Origin: JAVBOF01 sp031550915
GTDB lineage: Bacteria > Bacillota > Clostridia > Christensenellales > MGBC116941
DNA length: 7,820 bases
Direction of reading: 5' to 3'
Assembly: GCA_031550915.1 (NCBI GenBank)
Contig: JAVBOF010000050.1
Coordinates: forward strand, 1 to 7,820
Position numbers and translations under genes: made by a program. Position 1 is the first letter of the stretch; every line of letters begins with the position of its first letter. Under the pieces are notes generated by a model, which was not told the DNA's origin, made no database searches, and saw nothing but the letters and a program-made list of their open reading frames with translations. This document shows positions 1 through 5,758 of the stretch, in pieces.

Positions 1-22
1 TTTATTTACTTAAATGTATAGA

Positions 23-46
23 CTTATTAAAAGCAGGCATAATAAG
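23..46. repeat. AT-rich inverted repeat upstream of mreB
   Basis: CTTATTA (23-29) and its exact reverse complement TAATAAG (40-46) are separated by 10 bases in the leader of mreB. It could be an operator or a weak hairpin. A 7-bp match in AT-rich DNA can also arise by chance. I found no convincing -35/-10 pair for mreB in the 87 bases available, so its promoter may lie further upstream. Confidence 0.25.
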
Positions 47-87
47 CGTATAACGGACGTGTATACAATTTTCGAAAGGGGATCGTT

Positions 88-1131
88 ATGGCTTTTGGCT
101 TTTTGAGTAGGGATATGGGAATAGATTTGGGGACGGCAAACACTTTGGTATTTTCCGCCAGCAAAGGAATGGTTGTGCGTGAGCCTTCGGTCGTCGCAGT
201 CTCTGGATATAACAGAAAAGAAGTACTTGCGGTAGGCGAGGACGCGAAGCGCATGCTTGGACGGACGCCTGGTAATATCATCGCTGTAAAGCCTTTGAAA
301 GAGGGAGTTATAGCAGATTTTGAAATAACCGAGATAATGCTGAGACATTTTATCAAAAAAGCGATATCGCAGAGCTTTTCGTTTGGTTTTCATCCACGGG
401 TGGTCATCTGTGTTCCATGTGGAGTTACAGAAGTAGAAAAGCGTGCTGTTGAAGAAGCTGCCCGCGGCGCGGGCGCAAAGGAAGCATACCTTATGGAAGA
501 GCCTATGGCGGCGGCGATCGGAGCGGGATTGCCTATACAGGAAGCGATGGGCTATATGATAGTGGACATCGGCGGAGGAACGAGCGAAGTTGCAGTTTTG
601 TCGCTTGGCGGCATAGTTTCAAGCAAATCGCTGCGAGTCGGCGGAAACAATATGGATGATGTGATAATCGCCCATGTTAAGAAAGAATACAATATGATGA
701 TAGGCGAGCGTACTGCAGAAGATATAAAAATGGTCCTTGGTTCCGCATTTACAGGTATCAAGGAAGAAGTTATGAACATACGCGGCAGGGATCTTTTGAC
801 AGGCTTACCGAATTCCGTGACGATATCCAGTGAAGAGGTCAGAGACGCGCTGCGGGAGCCATGCGGAGCCATTGTCGAGGCGATCAAACAGACTCTGGAA
901 AAAACTCCGCCGGAGCTGGCTGCAGATATAATAGAACAGGGGATAGTCCTTTCCGGTGGCGGTGCACTTTTACGGGGACTAGATAAGCTTATTTCGAAGG
1001 AAACCGGTATTCCCGTACATATTGCGGAATCTCCGTTGGATTGTGTTGTGACTGGAGCGGGGCTGGCAATTCAGGAGCTTGGACTGATGCGTAAAGTTTC
1101 CGAAGACCGACTGCGGATGGAACCTGTATAA
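88..1131 (+). CDS. mreB: Rod shape-determining protein, MreB/Mbl family
   Basis: Bacterial actin homologue, 347 residues, the usual family length. It polymerises in an ATP-dependent way on the inner face of the membrane and positions the elongation cell-wall synthesis machinery. The actin-fold ATPase motifs are visible in order: phosphate-1 DLGTANT (residues 13-19), RTPGN and GVIADFE near residues 70-85, phosphate-2 DIGGGTSE (160-167), and the adenosine motif SGGGALLRG (289-297). The short hydrophobic N-terminus (MAFGFL) fits membrane contact. The ATG is chosen because AAAGGGG lies 6 bases upstream. The stretch VLAVGEDAKRM and ADFEITEIMLRHFI resembles B. subtilis Mbl as I remember it, so the exact paralogue (MreB, Mbl or MreBH) is not settled. 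mreC and mreD do not follow; the gene ends at its own terminator. No missing ATPase motif was noticed. Confidence 0.95.
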   Translation: MAFGFLSRDMGIDLGTANTLVFSASKGMVVREPSVVAVSGYNRKEVLAVGEDAKRMLGRTPGNIIAVKPLKEGVIADFEITEIMLRHFIKKAISQSFSFGFHPRVVICVPCGVTEVEKRAVEEAARGAGAKEAYLMEEPMAAAIGAGLPIQEAMGYMIVDIGGGTSEVAVLSLGGIVSSKSLRVGGNNMDDVIIAHVKKEYNMMIGERTAEDIKMVLGSAFTGIKEEVMNIRGRDLLTGLPNSVTISSEEVRDALREPCGAIVEAIKQTLEKTPPELAADIIEQGIVLSGGGALLRGLDKLISKETGIPVHIAESPLDCVVTGAGLAIQELGLMRKVSEDRLRMEPV

Positions 1132-1148
1132 TAAGTGATTTTTATTTG

Positions 1149-1171
1149 CCCGGTATTTTACCGGGTTTTTT
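1149..1171 (+). terminator. Intrinsic terminator after mreB
   Basis: A perfect 7-bp stem, CCCGGTA (1149-1155) with TACCGGG (1159-1165), encloses a 3-base loop and is followed directly by six T residues (1166-1171). It starts 17 bases after the mreB stop codon. This is a standard Rho-independent terminator and separates mreB from the glycosylase gene. Confidence 0.92.
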
Positions 1172-1233
1172 ATTTATTCGGAAATCTGTGGGAAACTTGA
1201 GAGGAAGCTTTTTTTCATCTGAACTGAAGTGTA

Positions 1234-1242
1234 TGTTATAAT
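1234..1242 (+). promoter_or_regulatory. Extended -10 promoter of the glycosylase gene
   Basis: TGTTATAAT (1234-1242) is an extended -10 (TGn) followed by a perfect TATAAT (1237-1242). The candidate -35 about 17 bases upstream, TTCATC at 1214-1219, is poor, which an extended -10 can tolerate. Transcription would start near 1248-1250, about 23 bases before the ATG at 1272. It lies just downstream of the mreB terminator, as expected for a new transcription unit. Confidence 0.7.
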
Positions 1243-1254
1243 ACTCTTTATAAC
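1235..1254. repeat. Perfect inverted repeat over the -10 and start site
   Basis: GTTATAA (1235-1241) and TTATAAC (1248-1254) are exact reverse complements separated by TACTCT. The left arm overlaps the -10 hexamer and the right arm covers the predicted transcription start. A dimeric repressor bound here would block the promoter, so this is a candidate operator. The arms are AT-only apart from the terminal G/C pair, so chance remains possible. Confidence 0.45.
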
Positions 1255-1271
1255 AGATTTTTGGAGATCAT

Positions 1272-2135
1272 ATGGACATACGTTTTATTGACGGCACAGC
1301 CGAGTTTAGTACGGACGGGTTGTTTTGCGCCAGAAAGATATTCGATTGCGGCCAGGCGTTCAGATGGAATGAGAATGAGGGTGTGTATACCGGAATAGCA
1401 TACGGTAAGTTACTGCACTGCGAGGAAAAGGATGGCGTGGTGCGACTATATCCATGCGGCGCGGATGATTATGATTCCATATGGAAAAACTACTTCGACA
1501 TGGATAGGGATTACGCCGCGATCAACGAAAAACTATCCGGCGATAGTTTCGTTAAGAAGGGTATAGAATATGGCAAGGGTATCCGGCTGTTGAACCAGGA
1601 TGCTTTTGAAACCACGATCTCCTTTATCATATCCGCAAACAACAATATCGGCAGGATAAAGGGAATTATAGAAAGGCTTTGCCGCGTTTTTGGCAAAAAA
1701 CTATCGCAGGATGGCGAAGAGTACTTTTGCTTTCCGGCCCCGCAGGCGCTTGCGAATGCGGAGATAGGCCAGCTTATGGAGATTGGCGCCGGGTACAGGG
1801 CTCCGTATATAAAGAATACCTCAACTGCCTTTGCAGAGGGGTTTGATATCGTATCACTGGGGAATATGCCATATTATGAAGCCAAAGCCAGCCTGCAGAA
1901 ACTTGCGGGTGTCGGGCCGAAAGTTGCGGATTGCATACTGCTTTTTTCCCTTGGGCACAGAGACGCTTTTCCCGCCGATGTTTGGATCAAAAGGGTTTTG
2001 CAAAGCCTGTATTTTCCGGGAAACGAGCTTCCGCGGGATATATATACGTTTGCGAAGGAGCGGTTTGGCGAGGACGCGGGATTGGCTCAACAATATCTAT
2101 TCTTTTATGCAAGGGAGAATAAACACGAACATTAA
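1272..2135 (+). CDS. ogg: 8-oxoguanine DNA glycosylase/AP lyase, OGG1 type
   Basis: Base-excision repair enzyme that removes 8-oxoguanine from DNA and nicks the abasic site; 287 residues. The N-terminal OGG-type domain carries the DCGQAFRW motif (residues 25-32). ANNNIGRI (122-129) matches the asparagine-rich NNNI segment that contacts DNA. The helix-hairpin-helix reads LAGVGPKVADC, with the catalytic lysine at 217. The conserved aspartate of the HhH-GPD motif is Asp236 in FPADVW, 19 residues after the lysine, the same spacing as Lys249/Asp268 in human OGG1. The ATG is supported by GGAG (1263-1266) 5 bases upstream. The gene has its own promoter and no terminator behind it, so some readthrough into the purine operon is possible. 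A broader 3-methyladenine/8-oxoG specificity cannot be excluded from sequence alone. Confidence 0.9.
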   Translation: MDIRFIDGTAEFSTDGLFCARKIFDCGQAFRWNENEGVYTGIAYGKLLHCEEKDGVVRLYPCGADDYDSIWKNYFDMDRDYAAINEKLSGDSFVKKGIEYGKGIRLLNQDAFETTISFIISANNNIGRIKGIIERLCRVFGKKLSQDGEEYFCFPAPQALANAEIGQLMEIGAGYRAPYIKNTSTAFAEGFDIVSLGNMPYYEAKASLQKLAGVGPKVADCILLFSLGHRDAFPADVWIKRVLQSLYFPGNELPRDIYTFAKERFGEDAGLAQQYLFFYARENKHEH

Positions 2136-2170
2136 ACAAAAAAAAAGAAACTATGTCCCCGTTCTGATTG
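2121..2170. promoter_or_regulatory. Possible PurBox-like pair upstream of purE promoter
   Basis: AAACACGAACATT (2121-2133) matches 11 of 13 positions of the B. subtilis PurR PurBox as I recall it (AWWWCCGAACWWT). A weaker opposite-strand half, GTTCTGATT (2161-2169), follows just before and into the -35. In B. subtilis the two boxes are inverted and about 16-17 bases apart. Here the gap is about 24 bases and the first box lies in the last codons of the glycosylase gene, so the match may be coincidental. Confidence 0.28.
2138..2150 (+). promoter_or_regulatory. A-tract, possible UP element
   Basis: Nine consecutive A residues plus GAAA (2138-2150) end 17 bases upstream of the purE -35 hexamer. 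That is roughly where the alpha subunit of RNA polymerase contacts distal UP-element DNA. It would strengthen the purE promoter. The assignment rests on position and composition only. Confidence 0.35.
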
Positions 2171-2196
2171 ACATGGAAAATAGCATTTTGTACGAT
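2168..2196 (+). promoter_or_regulatory. Sigma-A-type promoter of the purine operon
   Basis: A perfect -35 TTGACA (2168-2173), a 17-base spacer, and a good -10 TACGAT (2191-2196) sit between the glycosylase gene and purE. Transcription would begin near 2202-2204, giving a leader of only about 25 bases. That leaves no room for a purine riboswitch or attenuator ahead of purE, so regulation is more likely by a DNA-binding protein. Confidence 0.8.
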
Positions 2197-2215
2197 TATT
2201 TAGTATTTATTTTAT

Positions 2216-2221
2216 GAGGTG
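2216..2221 (+). promoter_or_regulatory. Ribosome binding site fixing the purE start
   Basis: GAGGTG (2216-2221) lies 6 bases before the ATG at 2228. An in-frame GTG at 2219 overlaps this site and has no usable ribosome binding site of its own, so the ATG at 2228 is the likelier start. Confidence 0.7.
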
Positions 2222-2227
2222 ACGATT

Positions 2228-2722
2228 ATGAAAGTTGCGTTGGTAATGGGCAGCGACAGCGATTTGCCGGTTTTAAGGCCTTGCATAGATGTTATAAAGG
2301 CTTTTGATATCGAGTTGGAAGCAAGGGTAATATCTGCGCATAGGACGCCGGACGAAGCGTTAGATTTTGCAAAGACTGCGGAAGAAAAGGGCATAGAGAT
2401 AATTATTGCAGCTGCGGGAAAAGCCGCACATTTAGCGGGCGTTTTAGCGGCGCATACGGTCTTGCCGGTTATCGGCATTCCGGTAAACTCATCAACGCTC
2501 GACGGCATGGATTCGCTTCTTTCTACAGTACAGATGCCTGCGGGCGTACCAGTGGCAACGGTTGGGATAAACGCTTCCGAAAACGCAGGGCTGCTTGCAG
2601 CACAGATGCTTTCGCTAAAATATCCTTTGCTAAAGGAAAAACTTCAATACCACAAAAAAGTGATGGCGGAATCCGTCAGCATCAAAGATAAAAAACTGCA
2701 GAGTGAGCTGCAGACGATATAG
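2228..2722 (+). CDS. purE: N5-carboxyaminoimidazole ribonucleotide mutase (class I PurE)
   Basis: Converts N5-CAIR to 4-carboxy-AIR (CAIR) in de novo IMP synthesis; 164 residues, the usual class I length. Visible motifs are the phosphate-binding VMGSDSD near residues 6-12, SAHRTP (36-41) with the catalytic histidine at 38, a GKAAHLAG loop near 65-72, and the SLLSTVQMPAGVPVATV stretch near 97-113. These match class I PurE, which uses the PurK product N5-CAIR, rather than class II. No purK is visible in the window. It is the first gene of the operon. Its stop codon overlaps the left arm of a small hairpin that precedes purF. Confidence 0.95.
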   Translation: MKVALVMGSDSDLPVLRPCIDVIKAFDIELEARVISAHRTPDEALDFAKTAEEKGIEIIIAAAGKAAHLAGVLAAHTVLPVIGIPVNSSTLDGMDSLLSTVQMPAGVPVATVGINASENAGLLAAQMLSLKYPLLKEKLQYHKKVMAESVSIKDKKLQSELQTI

Positions 2723-2740
2723 GCGCTGTTTGCGCCTTTT
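2721..2740 (+). terminator. Small terminator-like hairpin between purE and purF
   Basis: AGGCGC (2721-2726) pairs with GCGCCT (2732-2737) around a TGTTT loop and is followed by TTT. The stem is short but GC-rich, and the T run is short. It may cause partial termination or mark the 3' end of a purE message. It overlaps the last bases of the purE stop codon, so translating ribosomes would interfere with its folding. Confidence 0.4.
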
Positions 2741-2747
2741 ATGATAC

Positions 2748-2763
2748 GGAGGATCAAAAGTTG
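2748..2763 (+). promoter_or_regulatory. Ribosome binding site and TTG start of purF
   Basis: GGAGGA (2748-2753) is followed 7 bases later by TTG (2761-2763). It is the only start codon in this frame: upstream the frame is open back to a TGA at 2704-2706 but has no ATG, GTG or TTG before 2761. This site decides that the protein begins Met-Phe-Gly-Ile-Tyr and so lacks the usual Cys-Gly. Confidence 0.8.
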
Positions 2764-4092
2764 TTTGGTATTTACAGCGAGCAGGAACAGAAGATAGCGG
2801 AAATTGCGTATTTTGGGATATATGCTTTGCAGCATAGAGGCCAGGAAGGTGCAGGTATAGCGGTTTCCGATGCAGACGGGATCCATTGCAGCAAAGGCAA
2901 AGGTCTGGTTGTCGATATTTTCAAAACCGAGATGATTCGCTCATTGCCGGCGTCTAAAGTTGCCTTAGGCTGCGTGCAATACAGCGAGATGAAGCGCAGC
3001 GGCAGCGCGGATATTTTGCCGCTGGTCGCAGAATGCAAAACAGGCGGTATAGCGATAGCTACGAATGGAAAGCTATGTAATTACAATGAATTGAGCAAGG
3101 AGCTGCTATCGCAGGGAGCGATACTGCAGACGCAGACAGACAGTGAAATAGTTGCGAATCTGCTTACACGGCAACAATGCGATATCATAACGGCCGTAAA
3201 GAACGTAATGGATAAACTCAAGGGCGCCTATGTGCTGATGATACTGGCGGAGCAAAAACTCATTATCGCAAGGGATCCGAATGGTTTCCAGCCGCTTTCA
3301 ATCGGAAAGGGAGACGGATTCATGGTTGTTGCCAGCGAAAACTGCGCGTTTGACGCCGTGCATGCGGATTTCGTCCGAGATGTTTTGCCGGGAGAGATAA
3401 TAGTATTGGATGAAAGCGGATTGAGGAGCGAGGCGGTAAAGGCCGCTAAAAGCTCGCTCTGCGTATTTGAATATGTATATTTTGCACGAACGGACAGCTG
3501 CATCGAAGGCCTTTCAGTGTATCAAGCAAGACAAAACCTTGGCAAACAACTCGCCAAGGAACACCCGGTGGACGCGGACATGGTCTTTGGAGTGCCGGAC
3601 AGTGCATTGCAGGCAGCCATGGGTTTTGCCGAGGAGATGGGCATACCTTACTCCGAAGGCTTGAGTAAAAACCGTTATATTGGCAGGACTTTTATCCAAC
3701 CGGAGCAGTGGATGAGGGAGCAGAGTGTCAGGATAAAACTTAACGCCATAAGAAGCAATGTTGAAGGCAAACGCGTAGTGGTTGTGGACGACAGCATAGT
3801 CCGCGGAACTACAAGTAAAAACATAGTGCAGATGATAAAAGCGGCCGGAGCGAAGGAAGTGCATATGCGCATCAGCTCGCCGCCTTTTATGCATCTTTGC
3901 CATTTTGGAATAGATATACCGCGGCCCGAACATCTTGTAAGCTATAGCCACACGAAAGAGGAAATTAGGGAGATGATTGGTGCGGACAGCCTGCATTACC
4001 TTGGGCTGGACGGTCTGAAAAAGGCTGTAGAGTCTGCGAACTGCGGTTTCTGTATGGGATGCTTTACGGGTAAATATCCTATCGATATATAG
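2761..4092 (+). CDS. purF: Amidophosphoribosyltransferase lacking the glutaminase Cys
   Basis: First step of purine synthesis: PRPP plus an amino donor gives phosphoribosylamine. The protein has 443 residues. An N-terminal Ntn-hydrolase glutaminase fold (about 1-225, with LQHRGQEGAG near 24-33) is followed by a phosphoribosyltransferase domain carrying the PRPP motif VVVVDDSIVRGTTS (339-352). The four Fe-S cysteines of B. subtilis PurF have counterparts: Cys234, Cys380, Cys428 and Cys431. What is wrong is the N-terminus. Normal family members begin, after processing, with Cys-Gly-Val-Phe-Gly-Ile; here the frame opens at TTG with Phe-Gly-Ile-Tyr, so the nucleophile is absent. The family HVRY is CVQY (71-74), losing the arginine that holds glutamine, and AHNGNL is ATNGKL. 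Asn102, Gly103 and Asp127 remain. Ammonia-dependent activity is plausible; glutamine use is not expected. A full PurF could exist elsewhere in the genome. Confidence 0.93.
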   Translation: MFGIYSEQEQKIAEIAYFGIYALQHRGQEGAGIAVSDADGIHCSKGKGLVVDIFKTEMIRSLPASKVALGCVQYSEMKRSGSADILPLVAECKTGGIAIATNGKLCNYNELSKELLSQGAILQTQTDSEIVANLLTRQQCDIITAVKNVMDKLKGAYVLMILAEQKLIIARDPNGFQPLSIGKGDGFMVVASENCAFDAVHADFVRDVLPGEIIVLDESGLRSEAVKAAKSSLCVFEYVYFARTDSCIEGLSVYQARQNLGKQLAKEHPVDADMVFGVPDSALQAAMGFAEEMGIPYSEGLSKNRYIGRTFIQPEQWMREQSVRIKLNAIRSNVEGKRVVVVDDSIVRGTTSKNIVQMIKAAGAKEVHMRISSPPFMHLCHFGIDIPRPEHLVSYSHTKEEIREMIGADSLHYLGLDGLKKAVESANCGFCMGCFTGKYPIDI

Positions 4093-4106
4093 ATTTAGGA
4101 GGGCTT

Positions 4107-5126
4107 ATGCCAATAGATTATAAATCTTCGGGTGTGGATGTAAACGCGGGATACGATGCCGTGCGGTTAATGAAAGAGGACGTTGAGAGCACCAAGGATG
4201 AAAACGTGATCTCCGGCCTTGCCAATTTTGGCGGAATGTATGCACTGGGCGGCCTTGGGATAAATGACCCTGTTTTAGTCGCGGGAACGGATGGCGTGGG
4301 CACGAAGCTTAAGCTGGCTTTTGAATTGGAACGATGTGATACCGTGGGAATAGACTGCGTGGCTATGTGCGTCAACGACATTGTCTGCCACGGGGCAAAA
4401 CCGATAATATTTTTGGATTATATAGCGACAGGTAAGCTGATGCCTCATCAGGCCGCGGAGATAGTTAAGGGTGTGGCCGGCGGCTGCAAGCAGGCGGGAT
4501 GCTCGCTTTTAGGCGGGGAGACCGCGGAGATGCCGGGTTTTTACGCAAAGGACGAATTTGATCTTGCGGGCTTTGCCGTCGGAGTTGTGGAGCGGAGTAA
4601 GCTAATTGATGGAAGTGCAGTTAAGGAAGGCGACGCGTTGATTGGCTTGGCTTCCAGCGGGCTGCACAGCAATGGGTTTTCTTTGGTGCGCAAGCTCTTT
4701 GAAATAGAAAAAAAAGCCCTGAATAAGGGGTTTGAAGGTATACCAAATATCGGCGAAGAGCTTTTGAAGCCGACGAGGATATATGTACGAAGCATATTGG
4801 GACTTTTGGAGTCCTGCGTGATAAACGGTATAGCGCATATTACCGGAGGCGGATTTATAGAGAATATACCAAGGATAATTCCGGAAGGGCTTGGAGTACG
4901 GATAAAAAAAGGATCCTGGGAGATGCCTGAAATATTTAAGCTGATCAAACGGCTGAGCGGTCTTGAAGACGGTAGTCTTTTCAACACATTCAATATGGGG
5001 ATCGGGCTAGTATGTGCTGTTCCGGAAAATGAAGCGGAAAGTTTTATTTTAAGGGCTGAAAAATTTGGTGAAACAGCGTATAATATAGGCAGTGTTACAA
5101 AAGATTCGGGGGTATCCTTCATTTGA
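4107..5126 (+). CDS. purM: Phosphoribosylformylglycinamidine cyclo-ligase (AIR synthetase)
   Basis: Closes the imidazole ring: FGAM plus ATP gives AIR. At 339 residues it is close to the family norm. Conserved PurM features are all present: DGVGTKL (62-68), VAMCVNDIVCHGAKP followed by FLDYIATGKL near residues 88-112, GGETAEMPG (136-144), LASSGLHSNGFSLVRK near 183-198, HITGGGF near 246-252, and FNMGIG near 295-300. The ATG follows AGGAGGG (4097-4103), with a rather short spacing of 3-4 bases. The gene starts 14 bases after purF and its TGA stop overlaps the TTG start of purN by 4 bases, which points to translational coupling. No defect was seen. Confidence 0.96.
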   Translation: MPIDYKSSGVDVNAGYDAVRLMKEDVESTKDENVISGLANFGGMYALGGLGINDPVLVAGTDGVGTKLKLAFELERCDTVGIDCVAMCVNDIVCHGAKPIIFLDYIATGKLMPHQAAEIVKGVAGGCKQAGCSLLGGETAEMPGFYAKDEFDLAGFAVGVVERSKLIDGSAVKEGDALIGLASSGLHSNGFSLVRKLFEIEKKALNKGFEGIPNIGEELLKPTRIYVRSILGLLESCVINGIAHITGGGFIENIPRIIPEGLGVRIKKGSWEMPEIFKLIKRLSGLEDGSLFNTFNMGIGLVCAVPENEAESFILRAEKFGETAYNIGSVTKDSGVSFI

Positions 5127-5740
5127 ACATAACCGTTCTTGTGTCCGGTGGCGGAAGCAATTTGCAGGCCTTGATAGACGCTATTGAAAGGGGAGAGATA
5201 AACGCCCGTATCAATTGCGTTATTTCGGACAGGCCGGATGTTTTTGCTTTAGACAGGGCCAGAAAGCATGGCATATTGCCGGTTTGTATCAACAAAAAAG
5301 GCTTCGTCACGCAGCAGGACTACGAGGCCGAACTTCTTTCCCAACTTCGGCAGGCAGAAACGGAGCTTTTGGTACTTGCGGGATATTTGTCTATCCTGGG
5401 TACGGGAATAATCAAAGAATATAGTAACAAGATCATAAACATACACCCATCGCTGATACCTTCTTTTTGCGGCATGGGCTTTTATGGCAAGAAAGTGCAT
5501 AAAGCCGCTATCGAATACGGTGTGAAATATTCCGGGGCAACCGCCCATTTTGTTGACGAAGGCGCGGACACGGGCCCCATCATAATGCAGGAAGTAGTGC
5601 CGATCTTTCCCGATGACGACGCGGATAAGCTGGCCGCAAGGGTTTTAGAAGTTGAACATAAGCTTTTACCGCAATCGGTTAAATTGTTTTGTGAAAACAG
5701 GCTGACAATTGACGGCAGGATAGTCAGGATACACGAATGA
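5123..5740 (+). CDS. purN: Phosphoribosylglycinamide formyltransferase
   Basis: Transfers a formyl group from 10-formyltetrahydrofolate to GAR, giving FGAR. It has 205 residues, normal for PurN. VSGGGSNLQAL near residues 7-17 is the phosphate-binding loop. The catalytic Asn106 and His108 lie in NIHPSLIPSF, and the catalytic aspartate is Asp149 in DEGADTGP. The PSFCGMGFYGKKVH segment is typical of clostridial relatives. The start is TTG in the overlap TTGA with the purM stop, preceded by a G-rich site (5108-5112). All catalytic residues are present. The stop is TGA. The next gene, purH, lies in the same frame 18 bases on, so TGA must work as a real stop here. Confidence 0.95.
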   Translation: MNITVLVSGGGSNLQALIDAIERGEINARINCVISDRPDVFALDRARKHGILPVCINKKGFVTQQDYEAELLSQLRQAETELLVLAGYLSILGTGIIKEYSNKIINIHPSLIPSFCGMGFYGKKVHKAAIEYGVKYSGATAHFVDEGADTGPIIMQEVVPIFPDDDADKLAARVLEVEHKLLPQSVKLFCENRLTIDGRIVRIHE

Positions 5741-5758
5741 CACGGAGGAGCGTTTGAT

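Noticed and set aside
1..87. A promoter for mreB.
   Set aside because: Fragments such as CATAAT (38-43) and TATAAC (49-54) occur, but no matching -35 at proper spacing could be found, so none is claimed.
10..393. Long open frames on the minus strand opposite mreB.
   Set aside because: They run antisense to a clear MreB gene, have no recognisable domains and lack supporting ribosome binding sites.
1831..2217. A 128-residue + strand open frame overlapping the glycosylase gene in another frame.
   Set aside because: It overlaps well-conserved HhH-GPD sequence, and its translation shows no known motif; its tail runs through the purE promoter.
2197..2227. A purine riboswitch before purE.
   Set aside because: The predicted leader is only about 25 bases, far too short for a purine aptamer, and no paired P1 stem is seen.
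2741..2800. ATG at 2741 in another frame reads a short peptide containing Ser-Cys-Leu-Val-Phe, which might be the lost PurF N-terminus via a frameshift.
   Set aside because: It has no ribosome binding site and does not give the Cys-Gly-x-Phe-Gly order; an in-frame 9-base deletion explains the sequence more simply.
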